The notes beneath the pieces are model-generated. The model saw nothing but the letters and a program-made list of their open reading frames with translations. It was not told the DNA's origin and ran no database searches. Of a DNA stretch of 6,343 nt, positions 5,631 through 6,343 are shown in pieces. The translations under genes and the position numbers were made by a program. Source of the stretch: Pseudomonadota bacterium (GTDB lineage Bacteria > Pseudomonadota > Alphaproteobacteria > HIMB59 > GCA-002718135); the NCBI GenBank assembly GCA_027625355.1, contig JAQBWI010000065.1, positions 1 through 6,343 on the forward strand, given 5' to 3'. Numbering within the stretch: the first letter of the stretch is position 1; every line of letters begins with the position of its first letter.

Positions 5631-5813
5631 TTTAATATAAGCTACTCTTCCAGCAATTGTTTGTATTTCAATTTCAAGTTCAGAAAGTTTTGTGAATGCT
5701 CTTGAATAATCGCTTTCAGCAATATACTCCCGTGAATTTGCTAAAGATTTTACAGAAGTTTCGATATCAAATATTATTGATTCTATCTCTGAAAAAATTA
5801 GTTGTTTATCCAT
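5619..5813 (-). CDS. Small helical hypothetical protein, divergent from heliorhodopsin
   Basis: The 64-residue protein is acidic at first (MDKQLIFSEIESIIFDIE), then amphipathic throughout. Spaced hydrophobics (I, L, V) with Glu/Lys/Arg suggest two helices, about 3-27 and 33-60, split near ESDYSRA. There is no signal peptide, membrane segment, Cys or recognisable metal motif. A helical hairpin or coiled-coil dimer in the cytoplasm is the best structural guess. TACAAT lies 6 bases before the ATG at 5813, so a leaderless transcript is plausible. It ends inside fbpC (12-base tail overlap) and starts 56 bases from the heliorhodopsin start. I do not recognise a family. Confidence 0.6.
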   Translation of the reverse strand: MDKQLIFSEIESIIFDIETSVKSLANSREYIAESDYSRAFTKLSELEIEIQTIAGRVAYIKSNL

Positions 5814-5819
5814 CGTTTA

Positions 5820-5849
5820 ATTGTAAATAAAAAACTAAACTTATATTAA
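5820..5849 (-). promoter_or_regulatory. Candidate leaderless promoter of the 64-residue protein gene
   Basis: On the minus strand TTAATA (5844-5849), an 18-base spacer and TACAAT (5820-5825) form a plausible promoter. The -10 ends 6 bases before the ATG. It overlaps the proposed heliorhodopsin promoter on the opposite strand, so the two start sites may compete. Confidence 0.35.
5842..5847 (+). promoter_or_regulatory. Candidate -10 of the heliorhodopsin gene
   Basis: TATATT would place the transcript start near 5854 and give a leader of about 16 bases that contains the ribosome site. The best -35-like sequence, TTGTAA (5821-5826), is only 15 bases away, so the promoter is weak or needs an activator. 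Confidence 0.3.
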
Positions 5850-5861
5850 TTATTTCTAATT

Positions 5862-5867
5862 AGGGGA
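5862..5867 (+). promoter_or_regulatory. Ribosome binding site of the heliorhodopsin gene
   Basis: AGGGGA lies just two bases before the ATG at 5870. The spacing is short, but this is the clearest G-rich Shine-Dalgarno sequence in the window, and it sets this gene apart from the apparently leaderless genes around it. Confidence 0.5.
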
Positions 5868-5869
5868 AC

Positions 5870-6343
5870 ATGGAAATTAAAATTAAAAAACTTAAAAGAT
5901 TCAATATAATTATGGGCACTGTTCACCTTATACAGGGTGGCTTACTTTTTTGGTTAGGTACTGTCGTAAACTCAGATTTTGTTGTACCTATAACATTAAC
6001 TCAATTAGTAGGAGTAGGTTCTCCTGAAGATCCTTCAAGCTTTGCGTTGGTTCCTGAACTTGAAGTATGGAGAGAGGTTACAAACTTCGGTCCAGCAGTA
6101 GCAACCTTTTTACTTGCTTCAGCAGTTGCTCACTACCTTATTTCTGGACCTTTTTATAACAAATATAAAGAAGACCTATCAAAAGGAATAAATAAGGTGC
6201 GTTGGATTGAATACTCAATTAGTGCATCAGTGATGATTGTTCTTATTGCATTATTAGTAGGAATTTATGACGTATGGGCATTAGCTGGAATATTTTTTAT
6301 GAACGCAGCTATGTGTTGGTTTGGATGGATGATGGAAGTTCAT
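5870..6343 (+). CDS. Heliorhodopsin, N-terminal 158 residues; 3' end outside window
   Basis: The open frame runs off the window edge. It aligns by eye with heliorhodopsin 48C12: LKRFNIIMGTVHLIQG (8-23) against the helix A start LQNFNRIAGVFHLLQ; SDFVVPIT (35-42) against NDFALPMT; RWIEYSISASVMIVLIA (111-127) against RWVEYSLSSSVMIVLIA; and FFMNAAMCWFGW (142-153) against FGVNASMILFGW. Key residues are present: E114 is the Schiff-base counterion position (E107 in 48C12), and H19 and H88 match cavity residues H23 and H80. Helices A-D are covered. Helix G, with the retinal lysine, lies outside the window, so retinal binding is not proven here. Heliorhodopsins are seven-helix photoreceptors with an inverted membrane topology, a slow photocycle and no settled cellular role; pumping is not generally seen. 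The first ATG with AGGGGA is the start. Confidence 0.9.
   Translation, partial: MEIKIKKLKRFNIIMGTVHLIQGGLLFWLGTVVNSDFVVPITLTQLVGVGSPEDPSSFALVPELEVWREVTNFGPAVATFLLASAVAHYLISGPFYNKYKEDLSKGINKVRWIEYSISASVMIVLIALLVGIYDVWALAGIFFMNAAMCWFGWMMEVH

Noticed and set aside
5870..6343. Proteorhodopsin or other type 1 proton pump
   Set aside because: The type 1 helix C pattern of a proton pump (DTE/DTD-like triad) is absent; the residues instead match heliorhodopsin with a single Glu counterion in RWIEYS.
1..6343. tRNA/rRNA genes, CRISPR arrays, insertion sequences, attachment sites
   Set aside because: No cloverleaf-like segments, regularly spaced repeats, transposase frames or terminal inverted repeats were seen on either strand.

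Overview
This window is strongly AT-rich, with tightly packed genes and very short spacers, as expected of a streamlined planktonic bacterium. Three features suggest a monoderm: a lipoprotein iron-binding protein with a long acidic linker, a DtxR/MntR-family regulator, and a heliorhodopsin gene at the right edge (heliorhodopsins are largely reported from monoderm prokaryotes). A low-GC marine actinobacterium of the Ca. Actinomarinales type fits best. This is inference; nothing here fixes the taxon.

Layout. Positions 2-232 hold the 3' end of a type II thymidine kinase (+) whose zinc ribbon has lost most of its ligands. It converges, with a 2-base gap, on a DUF454/YbaN-family membrane protein gene (235-717, -). 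Upstream of that on the same strand is a DtxR/MntR-like regulator gene (758-1444, -) in which several metal ligands are replaced. Positions 1445-1875 form a regulatory interval with two matching 18-bp palindromes, one at the regulator start and one at the promoter of the iron-binding protein gene, plus two possible tiny divergent ORFs. Next come three iron ABC transporter genes on the + strand: fbpA-like lipoprotein (1876-2943), a strong hairpin (2972-3006), fbpB-like fused permease (3046-4602) and fbpC-like ATPase (4605-5630). A small helical-protein gene (5619-5813, -) overlaps the end of fbpC tail to tail and is divergent from a 3'-truncated heliorhodopsin gene (5870 to the window end, +).

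How it fits together. The binding protein captures ferric iron at the cell surface, the permease carries it across the membrane and the ATPase drives transport. The shared palindrome TGTTAA-N6-TTAACA covers both the regulator start region and the fbpA promoter, so the regulator probably controls itself and fbpA. Its changed metal ligands make the signal it senses uncertain. The hairpin after fbpA, with a possible separate promoter before fbpB, would let binding protein exceed transporter. Several genes have a TANNNT -10-like hexamer 6-7 bases before the start codon, the geometry of leaderless transcripts. The least understood item is the heliorhodopsin with its divergent small-protein neighbour.
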